This document shows positions 9,750 to 21,706 of a stretch of 64,000 bases of DNA, piece after piece. The DNA lies in NCBI GenBank assembly GCA_001465935.1, contig LNKV01000033.1, positions 372,001 to 436,000 on the forward strand, read 5' to 3'. Origin of the DNA: Clarireedia homoeocarpa (Eukaryota > Ascomycota > Leotiomycetes > Helotiales > Rutstroemiaceae). Below the pieces are notes generated by a model. That model saw only the letters and a program-made list of their open reading frames with translations. It searched no databases and was not told the origin of the DNA. How positions within the stretch are numbered: position 1 is the first letter of the stretch; every line of letters begins with the position of its first letter. The position numbers were made by a program, and so were the translations under genes.

Positions 9750-11378
9750 TTAACCGAATATTACACTGCTGCTGCCTGACGTTTTCGAAGGCCAAGTATG
9801 ACTTTTCCGGCCGCCGCGGGTTCTGCCCTCCTTTTTACTGCCCCTATCGCCCCTATCGCCGCTACTGCCGTTACTGCCGTTACTACCACTATTACTGTTG
9901 CTGCGCCTCTCGACCGTTGAATTTCTGTGTGTGCTAGTTCTAACAGTTTTAAAGGAATCATCAGAGCTAGCAGAACTCTCAGATGATTTTGAGCTTGATC
10001 GCACTCTCGATTTCACGGCTTCTTCGGCGATTCGTAGTGTTCGATAGATCGACAGCTTAATCAGCGTTTGGATAACCTGTGACATTCTTTCTGGATTAAT
10101 GCCTATGTCAGCCGTATAATGATCAGGATGTTTCTCTTTGTCCGCTTCCATGGCGTTGATTTCTCTCTGAGAAAGACCTTTCTTGCTATTGTTCTTCAAA
10201 GGGGTGAGTCCCACAACTCGATGTAATTTGCTGTGTCTCGGATCTTCCTTCATTGGAGTAAGAACTCCCAATGCCTTGAGTATATCATCGCCAGCTGTTC
10301 CAAGTACAGCCAGCGCGTCATAGAGGACTGGCTTGCAGTATTTCATGACGTGCTTTGTATCCCTAGGCAGTTCCCCCTTTTTGTGCTTCTCATACCAATT
10401 TGTCATGTATTTCAAAAACCACTCCTGATCGTGCTCCGCCCTATGCCGGTCTTCTTTGGGCCAACAGGCCATCTCGTAGTAAATTGCCCATTGTCTTTCA
10501 GATACTTTTTGGAGTGTCTCCCCTAATACATGCTTAGTCTCAGCCAACTTGACGAAAAATCCAGCAGGAATTGGAACAGCGACTGCTGCAGTTCTAGTAT
10601 AAGTTACGGTTTTTATTCCATTAGCGAACAGATATTCGAAGAAGACTTGCGCCGATTGCATGTCGTAATCATTGTTGGTGACGATATCCGGTTTGAGAGT
10701 CAGGCGGCTATCAACTTCTTGAATTGTGTAACCACCTTGAAAAACAACCTTTTCTGTCACTTCCTTAAATAACTCGGAGTTGGTACTTGAAAAATGGCAA
10801 ATATCTGCCACTGACGAAATGACCAACCAAGTCACCTTCCTTCGCTCGTGGCGGGCCCTCTTACAGATTTCCTCCATCATCTCAAACCCATTGGGATAAT
10901 TTGCCTTTTTCTTGTCTAATATAGACATGATTGTACGGTTGTACTCGAAGTTGTTGACTCTATGCATGCTCTTTTTCATATTATGAGCTTCCAAGTATCC
11001 GTTGGTTCCTACGGCGACTGGTACTTTATTCATACCCAGAGTTTTCAATACACATTGATCATAGTGAGTTCTCATCCGTGCATCAGTGAGATTTGCAACG
11101 AATAGTTTTGACTTTGAAGCCCCAAGGAATTCGAGCTCACTTTGCATTATGTGCGCACAAAGATCGTCGAAATCCCTCCCAATGTCAGTCGTGACAATGA
11201 TATATGGGGTCTCGGTGGCGTTGCCCTCTGTACCACGAGTATTCACGACCGCCTTTATCGTATTGATAATTTCCTTTTCAGCATCTGACAACTGAAGACC
11301 TCCATAATTCGTAGTGCGGTTCGTGTCAGCGGGTTTCGTGCGACCGTGCGATTGACTTTGAGAGCTGGAAGTGGGCAT
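9750..11378 (-). CDS. Inosine/uridine-preferring nucleoside hydrolase-like protein 2
   Basis: A single-exon frame of 542 aa, paralogous to the gene just downstream. The Asp cluster reads YIIVTTDIGRDFDDL (about residues 59-73), followed by LFVANLTDARMR and LGMNKVPVAVGTNGY in the same order as in the paralogue. KVVFQGGYTIQEVDS (about 210) matches the paralogue's Gly-Gly loop. It has a low-complexity C-terminal extension of about 90 residues rich in Ser, Arg and Gly (from about 455), absent from the 431-aa paralogue. This tail is probably disordered. Hydrolysis of purine or pyrimidine nucleosides is the family's function; activity here is inferred. The upstream region carries a 53-bp tandem duplication. 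Confidence 0.8.
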   Translation of the reverse strand: MPTSSSQSQSHGRTKPADTNRTTNYGGLQLSDAEKEIINTIKAVVNTRGTEGNATETPYIIVTTDIGRDFDDLCAHIMQSELEFLGASKSKLFVANLTDARMRTHYDQCVLKTLGMNKVPVAVGTNGYLEAHNMKKSMHRVNNFEYNRTIMSILDKKKANYPNGFEMMEEICKRARHERRKVTWLVISSVADICHFSSTNSELFKEVTEKVVFQGGYTIQEVDSRLTLKPDIVTNNDYDMQSAQVFFEYLFANGIKTVTYTRTAAVAVPIPAGFFVKLAETKHVLGETLQKVSERQWAIYYEMACWPKEDRHRAEHDQEWFLKYMTNWYEKHKKGELPRDTKHVMKYCKPVLYDALAVLGTAGDDILKALGVLTPMKEDPRHSKLHRVVGLTPLKNNSKKGLSQREINAMEADKEKHPDHYTADIGINPERMSQVIQTLIKLSIYRTLRIAEEAVKSRVRSSSKSSESSASSDDSFKTVRTSTHRNSTVERRSNSNSGSNGSNGSSGDRGDRGSKKEGRTRGGRKSHTWPSKTSGSSSVIFG

Positions 11379-11398
11379 GATTATTAGTGTTATAGACG

Positions 11399-11504
11399 GT
11401 GAGGATATACTGAATAAGCCGTTGATTGATGTATATATTGTGATGTAGAAAGTGAGGATATACGGAATAAGCCGTTGGTTGATGTATATATTGTGATGTA
11501 GAAA
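11399..11504. repeat. 53-bp tandem duplication upstream of nucleoside hydrolase-like gene 2
   Basis: Copies at 11399-11451 and 11452-11504, each with GAATAAGCCGTTG and GATGTATATATTGTGATG, differ at only a few bases. They lie 20-126 bp upstream of the ATG, within the likely promoter or 5' UTR. Confidence 0.7.
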
Positions 11505-13253
11505 GTGAAGAGGAGTAGTGGGATTGCTCGCTTTCTTATAAAGTGCTGCTGAACCAAATGAGTGACCTCCTTCACATACTGCTTTCCAACTCGAGGATCA
11601 CTCATCCTGTCGTACTATCTGCACCAGTGTGGGCTTGCCGAACGACCCGACCCCCTAGATGGCTAGCATTAACATATGGAGCTATCATAGAAAAGTCTGC
11701 CAGGGGCCGCAGCGGCAACGAATAGAGCATGAGAGATTTGACGAGTGAACGGTCGGACTGTAACTTAGCCACCATTCTCGTGTCATTTCACCGTGGGTTG
11801 CATATCGCGACCCTGCAACGCCATCGTGTCTCGTGTAATGTCGCAGTGCCACGAGGCCAAGCGAGTTGGAAATGGGCAGAGTAGCCTCTCCCATCGGCGC
11901 GTTTGTGACACTGCAGATCATACGTGGAGTTGCAAGTTTGTGGCCATCTATTCGCTGAAGAGGTACAAGAATCTATCATTGAGAGTTCCTCAAGGCCACG
12001 AACGCATATAACTAGCAAAAGAACAACGTCACGAACAGCGTCAGCTTGGTGATCATGACCATATTGAAGAATAGCAATATGTTGAACAACATAAACAAAA
12101 TGCAACAGGCCGCGCTTACAAGCGTGTAGTACTTGAAACTGGGTCGCTCCTGATCTTCCGACTCCAAGGACAGTGTGGCTGTTGCGCACTCGTGTATCTC
12201 AGGGGGAACAGTGCGGCTGTTGTGCACTCGTGTATCTTAGGAGGAACAGTGTATGAAACAGCCGGATGGAATCGGTCCCCGCGAGGTCACCTCGACCGGT
12301 ACCACAGCCCAATCCGTAGCGGGTACGGCCCGAGGTAGAATAGGCAAACGAAACCGTGCCTTCCTTCCTAAAAACTCTGCAGATCTACCAAGAGTGCAGT
12401 TCATTCTTGAAATTACAAAAGTGCGTTTGGCTTTTAGTGAAAGTATGATCAAAAACTCCCGACCGCTCGAACTCTGTAATTCAACTTTCTAGTAGGCACT
12501 GGCTATATTTGTTGAATCGACCCCATATAAAGAGTACAGCTGCAGACTTTTGATATCAACCGTCGATTGTACCTGGAATCGTGTAGCATGTGTCGATAGA
12601 TAGAACTATTGAATTTGAGGCGTTGGTAGTGACTCGAGAATTCTGCGCGCTTGGGCATGATACTTCCCAGCCTCCTCGCATTAACCCAAGTATAACTTTC
12701 ATGTTATAAAAGTTGAATAACTTACTTGGATGCCCGTAGAAGTGAACAGCTCCTGTACAGGTGAACGACTCCTGTATCCGTGAATAGCTTCAGAGCATAT
12801 GAATGGCTCCCGTCTCCTGTACATTCCTGTTCACCTGTAATAACATTGGAATGGCGTAACTCATGAGTCATAAGGACTCATTTGGGACACCTATTAAAGG
12901 TTCCCATTTTCCATAGTTTAGATAGAAATCAATCAAGTACTTTTTCATCTTACAATGCCCGAATCTCTTATTGAGATTTCATACAAATGAAAGAGCCATT
13001 TTAGAACTATTTGAAGCACGAGTATGTCTTGAGGTTAGATTTTGGATAGAGGCTGAAAAGTTGGTCCGTGCCCCCAGTACGCCTCGCAGCTTGTTCGAAG
13101 GATTTTGTGGCTGGTGCACACCCGCAACAACTTGAACTGTAATTTGCGATACACAAAGTAGCCCGTCAGAACTCGAGGTAAATTTATCTGGCTTGCTCTG
13201 TATATCTTTTTCATGCCCATTAGCTTTTCCACGAATTCCACCACTTTTTGAAA
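11505..13253. other. Gene-free intergenic region
   Basis: No supported gene. Several short frames exist but show no recognisable motif. A degenerate cluster of CTCCTGTAC-like repeats lies at about 12740-12840. Confidence 0.4.
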
Positions 13254-14302
13254 ATGGATTTGTTATCTTCGATCAGAAAATCCGGCTCGCGTGGAGGTGT
13301 TAATTTCAGCTGGGATGATGTGCAGTCTTCTCAGGTAAGTTTTCACTGGGCCAGAGCTTCCATAACGTCTGCCTCTCTAACAGTTTACAGCATCGCGAAA
13401 ACTATCTCGGCCATTCTCTCATGGCCCCCGTTGGGCGATGGCAAAAGGGCAAGGATTTGAATTGGTATGCAAAAGCCGATAGTACGACAAACGATCAAGA
13501 AACCGCCGAAGAGAAGCGCGCGCGAGAACGAAAAGAAGAGATCAGAAGGATCAAAGAAGCCGAGGAAGATGCGCTGGCCAGGGCGTTAGGTTTACCTGTC
13601 GCACCGCGAGGAAATGGTACAGGCGCGAACAACGTGGAAGTCGGGGAATTAAAAAGAGTAATCAAGGAAACTGAGGAAGGAGATGACGACATTGAGGAAA
13701 TGGGAAAAGGGACAGGATTTGGTGATTTTGTCGGCAAAACAGAGGGGGCAGAGATGTTGGAACTCAATGCCGAAGAACAGAAGGGTGGGCTAATGAGACG
13801 AGGACGGAACAGCGAAACGGTAGACCGAACCAGAGACAATAGAGACCGGCGCGAAGGCGGTAGGGATAAGAAAAGACAAAGGAGTCGAAGTCGTGAGAGG
13901 GAGAGGAATAGGGAGCGTCGCCATAGGAAAACTCGATATCGTTCAAGAAGCAGAGAGCGTGAACATGAGGGTCGCAGGCGCGACGGAAGTCCTCGGCGAG
14001 AGAGGAGTCGCAGTCCCAATACAGGATACCGCATCGAGAGAAATGAGAAGAACGAAATCAGAAGCCGCAGAGCTAGGAGCCGTAGTCCGGACAGGAAGCG
14101 CCGAACAGAAAGAAGCCGCAGTCCGGAAAGGAGAAGTCGAAGAAACAGAAGTCGAAGTCCGGATGCTCGACGCCGTAGATATCGAAGCCGGAGCCTTGAG
14201 AGAAGAAATCATGGTAGAGATGACGACGAGCGGAGTTGGCCCTCAGGACGTGATCCGCGACCTCAAGTTGGCCGTTCACCTGATAATACCCGAAGAGAAT
14301 AA
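13254..14302 (+). CDS. MMTAG2-like RS-rich protein
   Basis: Two exons: 13254-13334 and 13391-14302, with a 56-nt GTAAGT...CAG intron; 330 aa. The spliced N-terminus reads SRGGVNFSWDDVQSSQ then HRENYLGHSLMAPVGRWQKG, the conserved core of the multiple myeloma tumor-associated protein 2 (MMtag) domain family. A charged coiled segment (EEKRARERKEEIRRIKEAEE, about 60-80) follows. The C-terminal half (about 180-330) is packed with RS/RSRSP dipeptides, as in splicing-related nuclear proteins. The true start is the ATG at 13254, which gives the conserved MDLLSSIRKSG-type beginning. A nuclear role linked to RNA processing is likely from the RS tail but not shown. The family's biochemical function is poorly defined. 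Confidence 0.9.
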
Positions 14303-15037
14303 GATGCCGGGAATGTCATGATGCCAACTTTCCGCGCCATGCCTTGCCTGCATGACTTTTCAATAAGTATTTCTACATTGAAGAGAACTAGAACCAGGCT
14401 TGCCAGCGTTAGAATAGCTAGATACCCACAGTCTACATAATGTTAATCTATTGTCATTGCATCAAACTTCATTTTAGATGCGCCAGAGTATGAACTATAT
14501 CTACTAAGGAATTGCCACAGGCGAATCCATTTCTCCGCGTTGCCCTGGTTGCGATTATCAGGTAAACTGAAAATTGTCAATGATAATCACAAGAGCACGA
14601 GGATATGCCCAGGTTAACCAGCACAAATATTCCTTAGGGGCTGTGGCTATCTTCGGTCCAAGTCGGTTAAAGCCGATGCTGCCTCAGAGACTAAGTTAAT
14701 GATTCTTGAAACATCTCACGACACATCCAATAAACTGCACTTTCTGCTGGTCCAGATCTCCTCCGGTCATATTTTCTTGTCAAAGACTACCTACTACTTC
14801 TATGCCAACTTAGTCTAGGACTAGTTGGTCCACCAGCCATTCCCAGGAAACCCATTTGAGGTTCAGATCTATGTCAGCCTTCTGTCAGCCTTCCCCGAGT
14901 ACCGCCACCATACATAAACTGCACTGCCTATATTCTTTCACGGCTTGACACTTGCGATTCTTCATCAGCATGTTCTTCGGGAATATTTGACTTGAGTCTG
15001 ACTTCTACCAGTCAGTAAAATCGAACAAGACCAGACG
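14303..15037. other. Intergenic region
   Basis: 3' region of the MMTAG2-like gene and promoter of the large GHKL protein gene. No other gene seen. Confidence 0.4.
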
Positions 15038-18000
15038 ATGGATTTCACTAAACTTCGAGCTCATGCTCTAAAGGATGGCGATGACGAGGAGGCAGTCACA
15101 GTCAACACCAGAGCTTTGATCGATAAGGTCCTTGCCAGGTACTCTGGAGAATGGACAACTCTGCGAGAACTAATCCAAAATGCCGCTGATGCGCAAGCAA
15201 CGACCGTTACAATCAAATTCGAGACGCTTCCTTCGACACAAGTTCCCCTTCCGCATACCACCAATCAATCAGAGATACTGAAGCACGCACTCTTAAACCA
15301 CACGTTGAAGCGATTGCTGGTGACAAATGACGGGCAAGCATTCGGGGTTAATGACTGGTCGAGGTTGAAGAGGATCGCCGAGGGAAACCCAGACGAAACA
15401 AAGATTGGCGCCTTTGGTGTAGGATTTTACAGTGTGTTCGCGGATTGCGAGGATCCTTTTGTCAGTTCTGGAGACCAGGCGATGGCGTTTTACTGGAAGG
15501 GCAACTCGTTATTCACGAAAAAGATACAACTGCCTCCGGACGAAGCCAATCCCAACACTAGCTTTGTCCTCGATTACCGGAACAATACCACACCAATGCC
15601 CAATCTTCTATCAATAGCACAGTTTCTAGCTACAAGTTTGACATTTGTAGCTTTACAGAATATCGAATTATACGTTGATGATTGGAAGATCATTTCATTG
15701 AAGAAAAAGGCAGCCCCAAGTTATGAGGTCCCTATTGCGAAAGATGTGGAGACAAGGACTAAGGAGGGTCTCATGAAAGTGCAAAGTCTTGAGCGAGAGA
15801 GTGTGCAAATGGACGCCACATTCATGAGCGTAGTTGGTTGGAAACCCACCAAACCATCCGCGTCTAAGTCGCCTTATGACAACAATTATGGTAGTAGCTC
15901 GGCGGACATGCCCTCGCTACGTTCGTTCTTTTCGCGGCTCACCTCAAATAATAGTCAGGCACAGCAGAAAGCCAAGGCACTACAAGAGGAGAAGGCAATG
16001 CAAGAAGTATTGCTTGAGGACTTAACTGCCTTGACAACGACTAATGTATTCTTACGAGTTACTACTGCTCAGGTGAAGACGTTTGTTCAACCGAATTTCG
16101 CGTCGGAACTGGAGCGAGCAACCAAGAAGCCACCTCCAAAGACTACCAAGCTCGCTATCTTGACATCTTCGTATGATGAGACCGAAGCATCTACAAAGGA
16201 GAGTTTAGTAGCGAAGAATGTGGATATTTTCGCGTCTGTTTTGCCCGGAAAGAAGCCAGGTGGTCGCGTGTTTATCGGGTTTCCTACACATCAAACCACA
16301 GGAGCAGGCATGCATCTATCTGCTCCGTCCGTGATTCCAACCGTTGAGAGAGAGTCAATCGATCTTAACGCGCGGTACGTTCGAACTTGGAATATCGAAA
16401 TGCTTCGAGTTGCAGGTATCATGGCCAGATTGGCATTCGCGAACGAGATGTCAGATCTTTCTAACAAAATCAAGCGGGCCACTCAGTCGAATGGTCATGG
16501 AACCAAGGTCACGAAACAGGAGATAGCTCAATTCTTACCTGAAGCTCTACACACTCTGAAGACTTTCTCTTTTGGTGATTCTACGCCAAGCTCTCGGGTA
16601 TCCGAAATCATCGAAGAGGCATTCTGGACCGCCTGTAGACAGGCATCCATCGAAGTCTACAGTACTAGGGGTATTCTTGCGACCACCAAAGTTCGTCTGG
16701 CTACAGAAGATTTGAGTGGCTTTGTGGAAGGAATCCCTGTCGTCCCTGATGCACTCGTCAAGTCAGAATTTGTTCTGAAACTCAGAGACTTTGGACTTAT
16801 TACCGAGATTACCATTAGCGATGTCAAACAAGAATTGGAGGCGAAAGCGTTGACGAAAGACCAATTAATTCAACTCATTAGCTGGGCAGGCCGTAAAGCT
16901 ATTACTGGGGAGATCGATGGGCTTACAGTCCAGTCATTGTTTGGAGTTGCTGTTGCAACATTAGGAGAAGACAGTAATCAAGGCGGAATTATCGCTCTCG
17001 GAAGCATCACAAACTACCTGAACGTGAACAAAATCCCTGCGGAGGTTCCCATACCTCCGACTACGCTTCCGTTCGAGTTCAGTCGCGGGTGTCAACCTAA
17101 TGAACTCCAAGCACTAGGCTGGGAGCCACTTGAAATTGTGCCCTGGTTACGGTACCTGATTGAATCTAAAGATAGAAATGGACCATCACAAAACTTAACT
17201 ACCTCGCCACAATTCGCTGCGAAAGTCCTTCAGATCACCTCTAAGTCTTGGGAAGGTCTCAGCCAAAGCTCCAAAGCGACTGTTCAATCACTCTTCCAAG
17301 GTCTCACGGTCATCCCGACCAAATGCGGCATGAAAAAGCCAGGCGAAGCATTCTTCGAGAGCGTGAAACTTTTCCAGGATCTGCCTACTGTTTCTGGGTG
17401 CCCTGGCGTCAAAGAAAAGTTTCTGGCTGCCATAGGAGTAAGGAAAACCGTAGATCTGGAAACGATCTTCAGTCGACTCCTAGCCCCAGGACCGCAGGGC
17501 AAAGATGGCGAAATCTCGAACAATATGCGCCATATGGATTTAATTAAGTATTTGGCTTCTGTTAAGGACGACATACCACCAGATGATCTGAAAAAGTTAA
17601 GAGACTCGCAAATATGCCCTGCTGAAGCTGGGCCACCAGGTATGGAGTCTAGTCAGGGTACTGCTAGACTTTACAAAGTGAGAGAGCTTTTCGAGCCACA
17701 GGATAAACTCCGTGCTCTGCAATTGCCCATCATACAATGGCCTGGACCTCCTGGTAGTTATCGATCTAATAGCAATGAGGGGCGTTTCTTGTCAATGCTC
17801 GGACTAAGAAGTTTCCCTTTAGTGCCAGAACTCATTGATATGATGGCGTCGACTAATATCACGCTTCGAGACAAAGCTATGAACTATTTCATTGATTATC
17901 ATCAGAATAACGGTTACGTTCATTTCGACGTTAGCTCTAGTCCAAAGGCTTTTCTACCCATTGCGGGTGATGAGAAGCGAAGAGTTTCGCCCAGTGAGTG

Positions 18001-20480
18001 TTTCACCAATGAGAGTAGTTCAGTCCTCGGCTTCAATGTTCTGAGACAGGACCTCCGCAATCATGCCAATGTGAGTTTAGAGCACTGGAATAATACTTAT
18101 ATATACATGAAGCATATACTGACAATGTTTTTGGCAGAAATTTGGCGTAGCCATGAACCCGCACATCACGGAATGCACGAATCGATTGATAAAGAATCCC
18201 CCAACGTCGCGTCGTGAGGCGATATTGCTCTTTGGTTACTTTTCGGCAAGACTTGGTGAGCTAGGTGTAGCCAACTTGGCCAAGCTAGGCGATGCTCCCA
18301 TTGTTCCTGTAGCAGATCGCCAGAAGACATCTTCAAGTTTCTTGAATGAGAAAGCGCCAGAAACAACAAAGACGAAGTATCTTTCGCCGCGACAATGCTA
18401 CCTTGGAAACTCACCCACTTACAATGATATATTTGATTTCGTTGATTTTGGAAATGAGGCTAATGCATTTTTGATGAAGTGTGGATCAAAGAATGAGCCA
18501 ACAAAGCTGGAACTTGCTGCACTGGTCTGCCAAGAGCCTGCACGCCTTCTCGGTATCATGCAGAGTCCGGAGAAGTATTTGCAGCTTTTAAGAACTTTGG
18601 CGGATGACCTTGCATTACTTAAAAGAGACAGAGCACTCTTCAAGCAAATGAAAGCATCCAAATTCTTACTCGGCTCAAAAGAGATTGCAGGGACAAAGGA
18701 GAAGCCTAAATCAAACAGCCTTTTGGACGACGGAGATTCTGACATTGAGGGATTAGAGGATGCGCCTGTGAAGCAGTGGCAACTTGTATTACCCGGTTCA
18801 GTCGTGGTTGTTGATGACTACAACAGTTATCAGCTTTTCAAAGAAAGCCTCGTTTGCGCGCCTTTAGAGGATAGATTAGAGGAGTTCTATCTAGCGCTCG
18901 GGTCATCGAACCTCAGTGATATAGTTCAAGAAGATCTCCGCGTTGGTCATGCAACGGACAACCAAGTGGATGCAGCTAAACTCCGCAAGCATGTCTTGGA
19001 ACGTGCTAAACTCTTCTTACACGAATCCCCTCGAGAGAATGTCAAGCGTGATAGTCGATGGCTGGAGAAGAATCTATCTGTACAGATAGTCACTGGCATT
19101 CAACTCAGGCGGTCTCTACGTGGTCAGAACTTGTCTAATACCGAGAAGAGATCGGCGGCTTGTGTACAGGAGCGTGGTCGCGGCTTGAATCTCTTGGTTA
19201 CAGCAGGCTACGATACCTACCAAATCAGTCAAGCAATGTGTAAACATTTGTTAGACCGCCCACAGCAACAATCTTACCTCACCTTTGAAACATTCCTTAC
19301 GCTTTCCTTGTACCAACTTCGTTCCCGAGGGTATAATGTGGAAAGGATTCTTAGAGCGAAGGCAGCAGAAGCGCGTATTGCTGAAGCAGAGCGCGAGCGC
19401 CAGCTTGAGGCCGAGCAGCAGCATATAAAGGAGCAGGAAGATATTTGGAGACAACAGCAGCAACAGCAAGCTCCTGCAATCACTGCAGCTGCACGAGAAG
19501 AATCTCGTCGAGATTCTCAGATTGTTTCGATGCCCGGTGGTTTTGGGCCTGACTCTCCGGAGAATTCCCCACCTCCAACAAGGAAGCCGAAGAATCGCGG
19601 ATTGTTTTCCAACCTCACCAGACGATTGGGCATCGAAAGTGGTAGCAGTGATGACACAAGCAGGTCATCGACCACATCTGAGGATGTTACCAAAGACAAC
19701 CCTCCACCGTACCAGGAAATTGACTTAAAGGACAAGAAGCCTACAACTGAAAAGGTCACCTCTCCCGCGGCAATCCAACAAAATCTGCTCAACGCTATCA
19801 AGTCTTCGAGGGCACATGATTCTTCTACACTATTTTCTCAGCCCAATACCACTACTGTAAAAGAACAAGCTTCTTATTGCGATTCGCAATCAGGACACAA
19901 CATCAATTTCCTCGCCGACGCTTCGAACGGAACACGTATTTTCATTGCCAAAACCATGGCCGATTCATCCGCTTTCCTTTCCAGCAATGCATCTTCCCTC
20001 AACATATTCGCCACCCTCCTCCACGAAGCCGCGGATATCTATTCCCTCCCAAGAAAAGCTATCCACATCTTCTACGACGAGTCGGGCAACACCATCGCTT
20101 TCAACAGCAACGGAAGTATCTTCTGCAATTTCCGCTTCTACGCACAATTGCATCAACGGAAGATTGAAAGCGGTATCGGTGCGGAAAAAGCGGAAGTTGG
20201 TGCATACTGGTGGGTTGTGTTGGCGCATGAATTGGCGCATAATTTGGTGGGTCCGCATAATTCTGATCATAGTTTCTATACGTAAGTTTTTCTCCTTCCT
20301 TCCTCTAGGCCATGACGTATGTCAAATATGTAGTTGGATGATATGCTGACTTGTTGGACGACATATAGTGAGCAGTTGATTGCGAATTACTTCTCGAAGA
20401 TGATGGCTAAGGCTACGGCGTATATCCAAGCTCCACCGCCGAAGAGGCTGCAACAGGAAGGCGCCAGCTTGCTTGATTAG
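15038..20480 (+). CDS. Large GHKL-ATPase protein (DUF3684-like) with C-terminal HExxH motif
   Basis: Three exons: 15038-18070, 18138-20281 and 20369-20480, joining in frame to 1762 aa. The N-terminus has a GHKL (Hsp90/sacsin-type) ATP-binding fold: LRELIQNAADA (residues about 42-52, catalytic-type Glu and Asn), VTNDGQAFG (about 96-103) and IGAFGVGFYSVF (about 123-134). This matches the fungal family known as DUF3684, which I name from general resemblance. A Gln/Glu-rich coiled segment (near residue 1440) and a Pro/Ser linker follow. The last 55 residues contain AHELAHNLVGPHNSDH: HExxH with a third His at metzincin-like spacing and a further His (residues about 1708-1722). A zinc peptidase role is inference. 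Exon 3 completes this motif region (FYTEQLIANYF). Probably a chaperone-like cytosolic protein. Confidence 0.88.
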
Positions 20481-21706
20481 AGGAGGTGTATCTATATTCG
20501 TATGTATACACATGGGAGCGGCGTTTTATATCTAGAGTGTATAGATTACGCAATGAGCATTGTAGATGGTTTTTTGGAGTCTAGACAGATCATGTCATTC
20601 TTGGTTGTCGGAGGTGTTTTGGCTAAAGCGATGCTAGATTTGGCTTCTTTAATGGGAGGCTTGAGTTTGGTGGCTTTTGGAGTCCAGTTTTGGTTGCGGA
20701 TGGATTAGGTAGGGTTATATATGTAGAGTAAATAAAGAATGGCATTGACACCAGCGTAGTCTGGGCGTGCAAGAACGAGAGTTAATTAGATTATGGTAAA
20801 CCATATGTGAATGGAGGATCCTCTGGGGGCGTGTTAATGGCCACACTTTTCACTATATCTCCACTCTACCCGCAAGTAATATGTGTAACATATACAGAAA
20901 GATTGTTGAGAGATTAACAATATTTGATTTAGCTAGGTTCTAGAGGTTTAGAAAGAAACTCCTTGCCGGTGGCATTTAAGAAGCTACTATTTCATTCGCA
21001 TCAAAAAAAGAACAAAGCGATGGCGAGGTAGACTGATTATAATGATTTCGGGTTTTTCAAGAATTCAATAAGTGCTGAGGGATGCTATGACATGGATATA
21101 TATCAACTTAGCAGCTGCTGGACTGGCTCTTAGGGTTTTATATGTAATTGCTTCACTGCGGCGGCTGTACGATATGTCTCTCACCAATAAAGATTACGAG
21201 GTAGCAAGTAACTACCAAGAGTTATAATCTTACTAAGAGAAACCTGATTTCCACGATGACAGAATAGTAAAATTTCTAAATAAATAGATCGCTGTCGAAC
21301 GTCTCTTCAATTTCTTGCTGATTGCATCTCTTGTAGCTTTTTGGTATATTATACTCTAAACCCTTCTCCTAGTCATCTGTTTACTGCTCGTCCTCTTCCT
21401 TTTTATCTCATTCCCTCTTCCGTCCTCGTCGTCCTCTCACTCTTACCTCCTCGAGTCCTGCTATGCTTATTCCCTCTCTCACTTCCTCTTCCTGATTTCT
21501 TTTGTCTCGACTGTACTCTTTTCCTTCAAGATTTATCTACGTATATGAGTATAATAGTTAGTCAGGACCTGATCAATCTATATTAAAAGCTGCCTGTTCT
21601 ATTCATATGACTCTCTCTTAAACTAGGAGAAATTTCCTCCTCACCTAGAAGAAATCATTATTATATAACCTAATAACTAGAGTATTTCATCATTAGTCAA
21701 AGTATT
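20481..21706. other. Gene-free intergenic region
   Basis: AT-rich. The only structure noted is a TATATAA motif at about 21663-21669, some 40 bp before the P450 start. Confidence 0.4.

Noticed and set aside
13495..14034. 179-codon minus-strand frame
   Set aside because: Antisense shadow of the Arg/Ser-rich repeats of the MMTAG2-like gene.
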